This document shows positions 11,749 to 21,839 of a DNA stretch of 64,000 nt, one piece after another. The position numbers were made by a program, and so were the translations under genes. Positions within the stretch are counted from its first letter, which is position 1. Each line of letters starts with the position of its first letter. A model generated the notes under the pieces. It made no database searches. It saw only the letters and a list, made by a program, of their open reading frames with translations, and was not told the origin of the DNA. The stretch spans positions 168,331-232,330 of the forward strand of contig MNCI01002879.1 in assembly GCA_015680685.1 (NCBI GenBank), in the 5' to 3' direction. The DNA is from Gnetum montanum. Lineage: Eukaryota > Streptophyta > Gnetopsida > Gnetales > Gnetaceae.

Positions 11749-14550
11749 GCTGCCAAAGAGACCATCGAAGGAAGGATCATCTTGACCATAGGAGATGCAA
11801 TCAAGAGGGAGAAGGGACCAATAGCCATAACAACCCCAAGAAGGAGAAGTAGAAACACACACTAAGGCACCTCTTTACGAGGAGCCCAAAGTGGAATCTA
11901 TTTGCTAGATTCCCATCATGGTAACAAGCTAGTTAGGGTGAGACAAGATGCTAGTTCCTAGATCAAATTTGGAAGTCACCTTAATAAAGGTTTGCTTGAG
12001 ACAAGTTCATTCTAAGGAGGTCCAAAGTGCGGTTCTCTAAGAACTTAACTTTGGTTCTTTCTTGGACTTGGCACTAGAAGAGGTGAGGACTCAACTGTAA
12101 GGATCTCCCAAGTGGCCAATCTTCACTTCTAGTGGGAAGTGCTACATAGGAGAGACTTAACTCTTTTAGAATAACTAACAAGTGTATACCACTGTGAAGA
12201 TCAAGGACATCAAGGTGTCCTATTTGTTCAAGGCCATTGTAGAGGTCCTCAAGTTGCCTAATAGTGGGGTAACTTTGATTGAGATCTTTACACAAGTGAA
12301 TACCAATGTCAAAAAGAAATGGATTCAATAGTGCTATGGAGTGGACCATGAGTATGGTGCACTTACCAAGGTAGAGAGGACCTACTTCAAGATTACTTCC
12401 TATCACCTAAACCCAATGGTGAGGCCAAGTAAGACTAATATCTTATTTTCTCATGCATGTACTATTATAAGTGAAAGCTTCCTGGTCAACCACCCTAGCT
12501 CATATTTCTAGAGATGGAAAAATAATTGAAAGAGAATGATCATGGGAGGAAAGGACTCCCCTTTCCTTGCCTCATGAGAAAAATTTGCAAAAGATGAGGA
12601 ATAACTTGCTACACAAATGACATGTTTCATCATGCACTTTGCTACATCTTGGTAGGAGATGATAAAAGATAAGGTGCCTGCCAAGTTACTTAATGAGGAG
12701 TAGCCACCATCACCACCACCTAATTCAGAGGCTCATGCCAAAATTGAGCACATGAAGAAGAATTAGAAGCAAATCCTATATTAGTAGTAATAAGGACCAA
12801 TTGTTGGAGAGCCCACACTCTACTAGCTATCATTCAGTCACCTCAATGAAGTCACACAAACTATTAGTTGGCTAGAAGAGATTACACCATTATTTTTAGT
12901 ACAGTGAATGTAGGTGCCCATGAGATCGAATCCAAGCACCCTAGAAGTGATGGTGTCCATCCTTGGATAATAACAATTCCTAAAGATATACAAAGATAAC
13001 CATTATCCCCTTGGATAACTACCTTGGTGATGTAACATCATAGACAAGAAATAGTGGCAAAGGTGGTGGCTAATTAAGCTACAAAGATCTTGAACACTCT
13101 TGCGGCCATCATGACAAATATTGTTACACTCAAAGACATGCAGGCATCTGCAAGAGTGGGAAGTGGAAGGTTAAGTGTAGTCCAACATGAGGAGGTATTA
13201 GACTAATTGGTGGGTATTGGAAAACTACTTTTAGAGATCTTTGATCTCCTAGAAAACATCACTGCTATCCATTTGAAGTTGTTGGAGACCAGGGCAAGCT
13301 CATAATTATGAACACCCAACCTAAGGTAGCCACAACCAAAAACTAATGATTGGTTACTAAAGTTATAGAATTGAGAACCTACTTGGCTAGTCTTACCATT
13401 CTCAACCAAGCAATTACATGAGATGAAGTTTTCTTATAGATTTAGAACAAACTAAATGAGGCTGAGAATGCAAAGGAGATGGTGGTCTTTGATGCATCCT
13501 TATTGGAGGCTCTAGCCTTCAACACCAATAAGGACTTTTCACAAGTACGCAAGGAGAACTTAACTCTGACTAAAGACATTCACTGGCTATGCAATGTCAA
13601 AGAACAAAAGAACCAAATGATTGAATTTATATAATAATAGTAGGAGTAGCTTGCCAAGATAAACATGGACCTGAGTAGGTTGGTAGCCAAAAATTGTAAT
13701 ATTTTCATGAAAGAAGTTTGTGCCCTTCACCAAAAATTGGCCATTGAGCTTCCCACCTAGAAGAATGAGGCCTCAAAATTTGAACATGTAAAGAATAATG
13801 ATAGGAAATAGGTTGAGCTCCTCAAGGAGGTGAATAAACAAGAGATTCAATTGACCAAGGTGAAAATGAATGAGGCCCTCCAATAAAGAGGTAATGTGTG
13901 GCAACAAGTTTTTGATAGATTGAATAGCTACAACAAAGCATAGATCCACCTAAAGAAGTTGTATATTAAAGAGATGATGAAATACATGGAGTTAGCCAAC
14001 CTTCATTATGCAAACTTAGTAATGTTAATAGCTAGAATGTCATAGTTAGAGTTGGAGAAATAATTGGCCAACTTGCACCTCCTTTATGAGGATGATTTTA
14101 AGCATCACAAGGGCACAAAGTAGAAGCTGTTAACAACAAATGCAAAGCTTGAATCTTAGGCGTCGATTCATAGACTAGAGATCGGTGGTTGAAAACCTAG
14201 TTAGAAGGATGAATGACCACTAGGAATTGTAAAACCTTATCAATATTTTTGATGTGCAATGTAAATAATTTGTAGCTTGGTTTGCCAATATTAAAGAACT
14301 ATTCTTGGAAATGCACTATTTGTGGGACATCATTGTACCAACCCACATTATTAACACTGAGTGGACTTTGTATGACCCATGGAGTTAGCAAGAGAAGATG
14401 AAGGCATTGTTGGATACCTTTCACCTTCCACTAGAAGTAACAACTATAGTAGGTTAGCCACAACCATTGCCTTAGCCTCAACTACCACTGCCATGTGCCC
14501 TAGAGGTTTGAGAAGATCCCTCAGCACCCCCAAGAGACTCCACCGCTTAA
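11749..14550 (+). pseudogene. Extra sense ORF after Athila pol: transposon-protein-like domain plus coiled coil
   Basis: From ATG 11749 the frame reads MLPKRPSKEGSS and a Gln-rich start, then about 200 residues holding VYTTVKIKDIKVSYLFKAI, a KKWIQ segment and YHLNPMVRPSK with ILFSHA. The layout (a strand-rich stretch, a LxLP-type turn, then an L-x-P-x-x-x-x-S segment followed by a hydrophobic helix) is in the style of the 'putative plant transposon protein' domain, but no search could be run. From about 13430 to 14160 one frame gives a long Leu/Lys/Glu coiled coil, broken only by TAA/TAG. The end is Pro-rich (EDPSAPPRDSTA, stop at 14548). Known Athila elements carry an extra ORF here, often called env-like; no membrane segment is seen. 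Confidence 0.55.
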
Positions 14551-14791
14551 TACTATTTGATCTTCTCTTCATATTTGGCTATCAAAGGATTCTAACTATC
14601 CAATTTTGTAAGGGCGTTTAATTTTGTTTTCCTAAACATCCATTTTTGTAATTATTTTAATTCTGTGCAAACAGGCACGTAGAGTTATAGTCAAGTTAGT
14701 CGATCTATGATTTCATACCTTCCCAATTTTGTAAAAGGATAGATCCTACTTTGTTCACTTGAGGATGAGTTTTTAGTCAATTTTGAGGGTA

Positions 14792-15315
14792 TGATAAATC
14801 ATGTAATGGGTTGTGTTGACAGGGATGCATCGACACATGGGTTGATGCATCAACGCATAGGCATCAACATAGTGTCTATCTCTACCCATCGACACATCCC
14901 TGTCAACACATGGGTTAATGCATCAACACATATGCATTAATGTAGTGTCTATCTCTGCTTGTCCATGCATCCCCATCAATGCATGGATTGATGCATCAAT
15001 GCAATTTCTATCTCTACCTATATAAATGTATGTACCCACCACCTTTAGGGCATCATTGAGTTAATAGAGTAGCTAAGTTCTTGTAGTTTACTTTTGTAAA
15101 AGTTAGAATATTTTCTAAGTGTCCTTAGTAAGACTTCAAGGATTGTATAGATCCTTATTTAAGCATAAATGTACCTGAACACTTCGGTGTGCCAAAAATA
15201 AAGATGAGATTCATGGAAATCCTTGCAACACTGAAGAATAGATTAATGTTTACTTTCATACATTTTATTATTCATGAACTTTACATTCATGTCTTTAGTT
15301 AATTAATATACATAG
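14792..15315 (+). repeat. 3' LTR of outer Athila element, truncated
   Basis: Begins TGATAAATCATG directly after a purine-rich GAGGGTA. The 120 bases before it match those before the inner 3' LTR (CATACCTTCCCAA in both), which ties it to the outer element. U3 holds roughly 70-bp repeats built around TTGATGCATCAA (14815-15005); TATA at 15019-15027. It breaks off at 15315 where another LTR starts. Confidence 0.75.
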
Positions 15316-16657
15316 TGATGAATCATGTTTTCATTGGCTTCGACATTAGCTATTTGATATTGAGGCTTCTATATCATATACCTAATGTCGAAACGCAAGA
15401 TGCAATGTTGAATATATTTGATATTGAAGCCTCAATATTGAATACCTAATGTCAGAGCCCAAGATGCGATGTTGAATATTTGATATCATGGGGTATATGC
15501 TAGCCTATAAATATGGTGCATGGGCTTACAATTTTCATATCATTTTTTGTCATAGATAGCAAAGATCTTGTAGTTTATTTTCTCTAGAGTTAGAATATTT
15601 TCTGAGTACCTGTATTAGGAGGTTGAGTGTGTATAAATCTTTGTTCAAACACTGATGTACTTGATCATAGTAGTGTGACGGGAATAAAAACAAATCCTTT
15701 TGGTCATCCTTGTAGCACTGAAAATAGATTAATGTTTTTTTGATGTATTTAATATTTATGCAATTTATTTTTATGCATTTTAGTTTAATTAAGTAATTAA
15801 TTTCTAGTTGTTAGGGAACACAAGCATGACCACCTCGAGCATACGTGTAGCACTTGGTAACCCAAAAATGCTTAATTTTTAGTAGCCCAGTAGTGCTATA
15901 TGTCTTCAGGATGTGTTTGGAAAGCAGGAACGGGTACTTATGTTAGGATAGCTAGGTAGAAGAATAATTAGATATTAAATTTCTCTATCTTCCATTCTTG
16001 TTGTAGGTGATTAAACTTATAAAATACAAGATGATAAAAATCATATTCCTTAGTTGCACTTAACCATATACTTGTACCTCACAAGTGAAATTAAGAAGAC
16101 AAAAATTGTTCCAATTAGATTTCACATCTTATAACCAATATATTTAGAACTTAAGATTTGTAAAAATCAACCAGATCACACATGAATGCTTGTGATTCAT
16201 ATGGTTGGGCATAGGGGTACCTTACTTCTCATCATTGGGACCATTGCTAGGGACCTTTTGGTTGTTATGTGCACTATCTAGGACTATTAAAAAATTATTC
16301 AAATCATTGAAATGTACCTTAGAATCATATCACATCTTAAGATTACTCCAACAATTTTAAGAAGTACACTGCATTTTTACTTCTCTAACATAAAATGTCT
16401 TCTTCTCACAAAAGTGATTCTCTATCCAAGTCTAATGGAGGACATTAACTAGTGCCTCAACAATACCAAGTGATATATACTCATCCTAGTGAGTATGTAG
16501 CAAATTTCACCTTCATCCTACATCAAGATGAATAGTTGCAGTGGTGTGGCATGGAGGGCAACATTATATTGCTGCTCAATCAATCTACTCCTACAATGCT
16601 CCAACAAATGCTTATACGATGGGGTCTCCAAGGACTTCATGCTGAGTATGTGATATA
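15316..16657 (+). mobile_element. 5' end of a third Athila-like element (LTR, PBS, gag start)
   Basis: LTR 15316-16234 starts TGATGAATCATG and ends CTCATCA; its second half aligns with the inner element's LTR (AAAGATGAG-type block, GACCACCTCGAGC, ACTTGGTAACCCA). The primer site TGGGACCATTGCTAGGGACC follows at 16236-16255. A gag start at 16395 (MSSSHKSDSLSKSN) parallels the inner gag for about 85 codons (HQDE, then LHAEYVIY) and is cut at 16657 by a minus-strand Tat LTR. The rest of this element is not in the window. Confidence 0.78.
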
Positions 16658-17229
16658 TGTAATGACTAAAAACTTTGATGGCTAGAATCACAGAGGGATA
16701 AATGGATGCACAACCTTAACCCCACCTCCATGTGAAGGCCTTGTTGAAAATGTAGGCAGAGTATCCTAAATGGTCTTGTTAATTGAATAGAGACTTTGCT
16801 GGTTGTAACCAGGGTGTTGGGTGCAACCGGGAGGTGGCATGGTTAGCCAAAATGCAAGTGCAAATAATGCAAAATAGTGCTAAGTGTAGAGTGTAGCCAT
16901 AGAATGGGGGTAAGTGAAGCCAAGGGTTTCAATTGAATCAAGGATGTCAACTAGTGGAGACTACCACCCAAGCATAGTACAACATGACGACATGTGAAAA
17001 TGTGTAAAAAGATGTAAGAAAAATGTAATAAAATGCTAGAAATAGGAGAGAGAAATGGAAAAATACCCCAAATAAGAGCATAGTTAAATCAAAAAGGGTC
17101 TTAGAAGGTACATAGTATACAATAGGTGTAGTGGGAACATAGTCACCATCTCGGTGGTGTCAAGTTGTGAAGTTTGGTGCTCGTTGTGATGAACTGTGCC
17201 TACTGGGTTGGACACCATAGTGTATCATG

Positions 17230-17690
17230 TAGTGTTCTATAGGGTTGCAATGGGACTATGTTGTACCATGCAATGCAGGGTTGCAATGGGGCCATGTTGT
17301 ACCATGCGATGTAGGGTTGCAATAGGGCCATAGTGTCCTGTGCGATGTAGGGCTACAACGGCACCACAGTGTATCGTGTGGTGTAGGGATGCAATGAGGA
17401 TGCGATGTACCGTGTGGTGTAGGGATGCAACGAGGCCACGATGTACTATGTGATGCAGGGCTGCAATAAGGTGGCAGTGTACCATATGGTGCAGGGATGT
17501 AATAGGGTCATGGTGTATCATGTAGTGTGGGGATGCAATGGGCCCATGATGTACTATGTGATGCAGGGCTGCAACAAGGTGGCAGTGTACCATATGGTGC
17601 AGGGATGTAATAGGGTCGTGGTGTATCATGCAATGTAGGGATGCAATGAGGCCATGTTGTACTATGCAGTGTAGGGATGCCTCTTTGCCA
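17230..17690. repeat. 36-bp minisatellite with 108-bp higher-order unit, in an LTR
   Basis: About 13 units of roughly 36 bp, each with a GGGNTGCAA core and a GTACCATG-like core. Three units form a 108-bp block found twice (about 17442 and 17550) almost unchanged. Long open frames here on both strands only reflect a period divisible by three. Confidence 0.85.
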
Positions 17691-18059
17691 ATGTGATGTG
17701 CTGTGAGTCTCATTTGCCCATGGAGCTAGGTGCTAAGATGCCAAAATGGAAAATGCCAAATGAAAGTGCCAACTACCAACCTAGTGAAAATGAAAGCCAA
17801 CCCCTAAAACATTAGAGCATAGGGGTATTTATAGGGCTAGGGTTAACCCAAAATGTGGATTGGGTGCCACATGGTAGTGTAGTAGGTGGGACTACGAGAA
17901 AAATTCAAAAACTTTTCTAAGTTCAAAGATGACCAGAAAAAGTTCAAAATTTTTTCTAACTCTAGTTGTTATGCTCACCCTACATTATGCATGGGACATG
18001 GGATGCTACTCAAAAATAGGGCATAACATGAACACTTAGAAGAATCTCGTAAAAATTGC

Positions 18060-18830
18060 AGTCTTTGTTCTTGCTATGCTAGCTATGCTTTGGAGTGTAG
18101 CAGGAGGGGTAGCCTCAGGAGTTAGAAAATATGCCAAATGCCTCTTCCATGCTAAGTTAACTTGACAACTTCTAGCTTGACATTTAGGCAAAACTAGCCA
18201 CTGAGGTGCTAGTTATGCTCTAGAGTGTAGCAAGGGCAATGGGAGAGTAGCACAACACTTAGAAAATTCCATAGCTTGCTACAATTGGCTTGTGTTATGC
18301 ATGGGACACATAACTTAGAAATTAGAAATTTTTTTGTAAAATTGGTGTCCCATGTTGGCTATGCTAGCTATGCTCTAGATCCTAGTAGGGGCAATGGGAG
18401 TGTAGCACAACACTTAGAAAAATTTTTGCAGCTTGCTACACTCAACCCATGTTACATGTGGGACATATAACTTAGTAGTTAGAAAATATTTTGCAAAATT
18501 GGTGTCCCATGCTAACTACACTAACTACACTCTAGAGCATAGCAGGGGCAATGGGAGTGTAGCACAACACTTAGAAAAATTTCTACAACTTGCTACACTT
18601 GCCCTCTATTACGCACAGGACGTGTAACTCGGCACTTAGAAAAAATTTTACAAAATTGGAGTCCCATTCTGGCTACGAGATAGCTATGCTTTAGAGCATA
18701 ACAAGGGCAATGGGAGCATAGCACAACACTTAAAAAAAATTGCTGCTTGCTACACTTACCCTATGTTACGTGCAAGACGCATAACTTAGCACTTAGAAAA
18801 AATTTTGCAAAACTAGTAGTTGGAGCTAAC
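18060..18830. repeat. About 157-bp tandem repeat in LTR U3
   Basis: The marker GGGAG in CAATGGGAG recurs at 18241, 18396, 18553 and 18712 (steps of 155, 157, 159). Each unit carries GCTAGCTATGCT and GTAGCACAACACTTAG, so each copy adds one GCTANGCTA-type palindrome to U3. Confidence 0.85.
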
Positions 18831-18867
18831 TACATTTAACACTAGTAGTTGGAGCAAAATACAGATC

Positions 18868-20530
18868 ATGGATTTCTACCATGATGATCCCATTAGCTCA
18901 GTAGTCCCCATGCTAACTTTACCCTTGGGATGCCACTCCCCTATTTTACAAAATACAATGGGGAGTGTGATCCCAATGCAGATCTTGTTACGTTTAGATT
19001 TGAATCCCTTCTTCTACAACAATGGTCGGACACAATCATCTGCATCTTTGCTATGTCTCTGACAATGAAAGCCCTGGACTGGTATCGTGTGCTTCCATGT
19101 TCCTCCATCTCAACCCTAGAGGAGCTCCTAACCCAGTTTGTAATGCGTTTCAAGTACAAATTAAGATCGGAAGTTACGCTGGATCAGCTGATGAGCATGA
19201 AGAAAGATCCACTGGAACTAGCCTAGAAATTCATACAGCAGTGGAGCACTACCCTTAATGAGATCCCCGAGCCCATCATGGAGGCCCATTTTCTAGCCAT
19301 CTTTAAGGGTGCAGTGAACAAATTCATCAAGTCAAAACTGTACTATCTCGCTCCCTGGACTCTTAGCCAGGCTTTTTCTTAGACAAAGATCCTATAGGAC
19401 ACGGCCGAGGTAAGCAAAGACTCGACTTATGTTGTATACAAAGAAGGACAAGGGCAAGGCTGCAACCACCATACTGGCCACTGTGGAAAATGAAGCCAAA
19501 CCTAGCAACAAAAAGAACAATAAGGAAGTGGCCATAGAAGCACCTAACCCCGTGCCTGACCAGGGCAACGTAGCTCAACCCTCCACATCTACATCTGAAG
19601 CATCTACACTACCTAAGCCAAACTTTGAGCATAAAGATCGCTCTAAATATACCCCACTGCCCATCAAGCCTTCAGAACTTTTGAAGTAATTACTAGTAGA
19701 AGGGTATATCCAACACAAGTAGATGTTAGAGGACAGGATCAAAAAATATCAACGGTACTGCGAACTTCATAGGAACCCCTCCTTGGCCTTGCTCAATGAG
19801 CCACCAATTCCTAAGAATTTCATACTGGAGCAGTTCTATGACTACCATCAATAATGTGGTCATGACACAGATTACTGCATGGCGTTAAAAGACAACATCC
19901 AAAGGATGATTGATCAAGGGAAACTGATTTTAGACGAAAGAAACATAGTGCATCCCGAAAATCAATCCTTACATGTCTATACGGATCCTGTTAACACCAA
20001 TAACATCGGCTACATTATCAACACCATCAGCGTTGACACTAACCCTAAACTACACCCGTAGCTATTTATGGTTCATGTGCCTCAGTGTAGCACACCAACA
20101 CCACCAACAGCTAGACACACTCTATAGTAACCATTTGTCCTGAGAGTTCTTCCTCGGACATCTGCCCCTGCATCGCCTGTTAGCAAAATTGCACCATTGT
20201 GTGCATTAACACTGTTAGCACCCTTTGTCATTAGGGGGCTAGGTCATTCAACTGCCCCTACCTCGCATAAGATAGAACCTTAGCCTTCTCATCCAAAGAA
20301 ATGATAAGAGCGATTGACAGGTGAGGCATCTATGGAATGTACTACCCCAGGTACTTCCAAACCTATGCCCTTGCACTTTGCATCTACATCCTTGTTGCTG
20401 AAAGATGACATTGCTACACATGCACGGTCATCGCCACCTCACCTGAAAGGGTTTGATCCCAGACCTGAAGCTATTCCTCCTTGCAAAATTCATCTCCAAG
20501 GACAAATGGATGAGGAGAAAGGTAGTAAAT
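18868..20530 (+). pseudogene. Tat-like gag, element A
   Basis: The reading starts MDFYHDDPISSVVPMLTLPLG. After a frame change it continues DLVTFRFESLLLQQW, MSLTMKALDWYRVLP and LEELLTQFVMRFKYKL, the Ty3/gypsy capsid (retrotrans_gag) core. It then reads FLAIFKGAVNKFIKSKLYYL, a Lys-rich linker, and YDYHQ, stop, CGHDTDYCMALK at about 19840-19890, a zinc-finger-like motif typical of Tat Gag. Elements B, C and the fragment at the right edge align throughout. The N-terminal Pro/Gln-rich part seen in C is lost. Stops mostly replace Gln (for example at 19225 and 19687). Confidence 0.82.
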
Positions 20531-20547
20531 AGGAAGGTGGCTCTGAC

Positions 20548-21462
20548 ATGTTAAGCACTCTCATTGAGGTCAAGCAGGCTCTGAAACAAAAAAACACAAT
20601 GTTGAGCCTTTATAACTTGATTATGACTTCTACAACACACCGTGAGGCTTTGGTTCACATGTTAATGGCAATTCCAGTTGACAAGAACATGCCAGCAAAA
20701 GAAAAAGTAATCCATTCAGTTATGCTTCCTTCTGTGCCTGTAGAATTGCAGCTGTCCCAATTGACTTTTTGCGATGATTCCATTAAGAAAGACCCTAAGA
20801 AGGATCAGGTGACTACAACACCTCTTTTCATCATAATTCAGGTTGATCAACATAAGATCTGAAGGGTACACATTGATGATGGGGCTACTACAAATGTCAT
20901 CCCATTCCCTATAGTGGATGAGCTAGGTTTGGTCGACCAAATCAAACCCATGAAGACATCATGCTTAAAGTTGTTCAACAGGGCACAGGTCGTAGTGAAA
21001 GGCATGGTCCACATTGACTTTGTGGTAGGGGACTAGTTCTCCACTAATGCAACGTTCATTGTGGTGGAAGAGATGCCTGGGTTTAACCTAATATTTGAGA
21101 GGTCATGGTTAGCGCAACTTAGGGTTGTCTCTTTACCCATACATCAGGAGATCCACCTACCCTATGTAGGTAGGGAGGTGGTAATCCACGGTGATGAGGT
21201 GGCAATGCAACCAATCAATAATGTAGATATGGAACAGGGCTCGGAGGTCATAACCTCCGAGAACAATGTGCCTTTCTCTGTAGATACAAATGGTTTAGTG
21301 AAAGAGCTGGCCCAGCACGCTGGCTTAGAAAACAAAGACGCATGGGATGAGTTTTCCTTCCAAGCAGAGGACAAAAATGAAGATAAATGCCCTGGCAAAG
21401 CATCTCATCCCTACACCTCACCAAGCCCATGGTGGGTTAGGAAGCAGTTACACATAGCATAG
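20548..21462 (+). pseudogene. Aspartic protease, element A
   Basis: An upstream helix-rich part (LIEVKQALKQKNTMLSLYNL) is shared with elements B and C. The active-site block RVHIDDGATTNVIPFPI has D-D-G where retroviral proteases have D-T/S-G; B and C have D-D-G as well, so it is a family trait, not decay. The second block reads MPGFNLIFERSWLAQLRVV (Gly of LGRPWL changed to Glu). The tail ends VRKQLHIA and a stop at 21460-21462, nearly the same end as in element B. It would process Gag. Confidence 0.8.
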
Positions 21463-21839
21463 CAACCCCACTGCTTCTTGCCTAGTTAACATCTATTGTA
21501 CATTTATTGCTCATTTGCTTCGCATTCACCCGTCTAAGCTAGGCACACTAATTTACTTTTCTAAAACCATTGACACAACTTCTGTTTACACCAAGGCCAA
21601 AAATGACTTAAAACTAGCAATTTCCTAAAATGGCCCAAAACTATGCATGGCCCAAAATGGCCTAAAACTAAAACACCAAAAATAGAAACTGATCACATAG
21701 ATAACATACGAAATGCATAAACTAGAGTAGCATCGATCTTGCCAAATCCATTTTTTATTCAAAAATCCACTGAGACAATGTTTGTAATAGTTTTAGAAAA
21801 AATATAAAATTACAAAAAAATTAAAATCCCTATTGTCAC
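21463..21839. other. Spacer between protease and antisense gene, element A
   Basis: Non-coding. Holds several copies of the family word AAACTAG/AAAACTA with GGCCCAAAA (about 21608-21680), matching the spacer at 46730-47120 in element B (TAGTTTTAGGCC). Confidence 0.6.

Larger units (their letters stand above)
16658..18833 (-). repeat. Minus-strand Tat LTR with expanded internal repeats
   Basis: The low-coordinate end (16658-16800) matches the 3' end of LTR B at 35169-35330 on the same strand, and a TATA box in minus orientation lies at 17825-17834 (TATAAATACC), as at 35824 in LTR B. It interrupts an Athila gag. The U3-side end near 18833 is not intact: the terminal TG and polypurine tract found in element B are not seen. 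It probably is the 3' LTR of the old element represented by 34415-35168, now separated from it by element A. Confidence 0.6.

Noticed and set aside
11749-14550. Use of TAA/TAG as Gln codons (altered genetic code)
   Set aside because: TGA also appears at Arg and Trp positions in other genes of the window, and C-to-T decay of CAG/CAA/CGA explains all of it; Athila and Tat lineages are found in plants with the standard code.
17237-17713. 158-residue minus-strand frame of repeated HHIVHHGLIASLH-type units, with a plus-strand partner at 17441-17638
   Set aside because: It is the translation of a 36-bp tandem repeat; a period divisible by three keeps several frames open. No start context, no relatives in LTRs A or B.
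18276-18627. Two similar 64-residue frames in a row
   Set aside because: They are produced by the roughly 157-bp tandem repeat of LTR U3.
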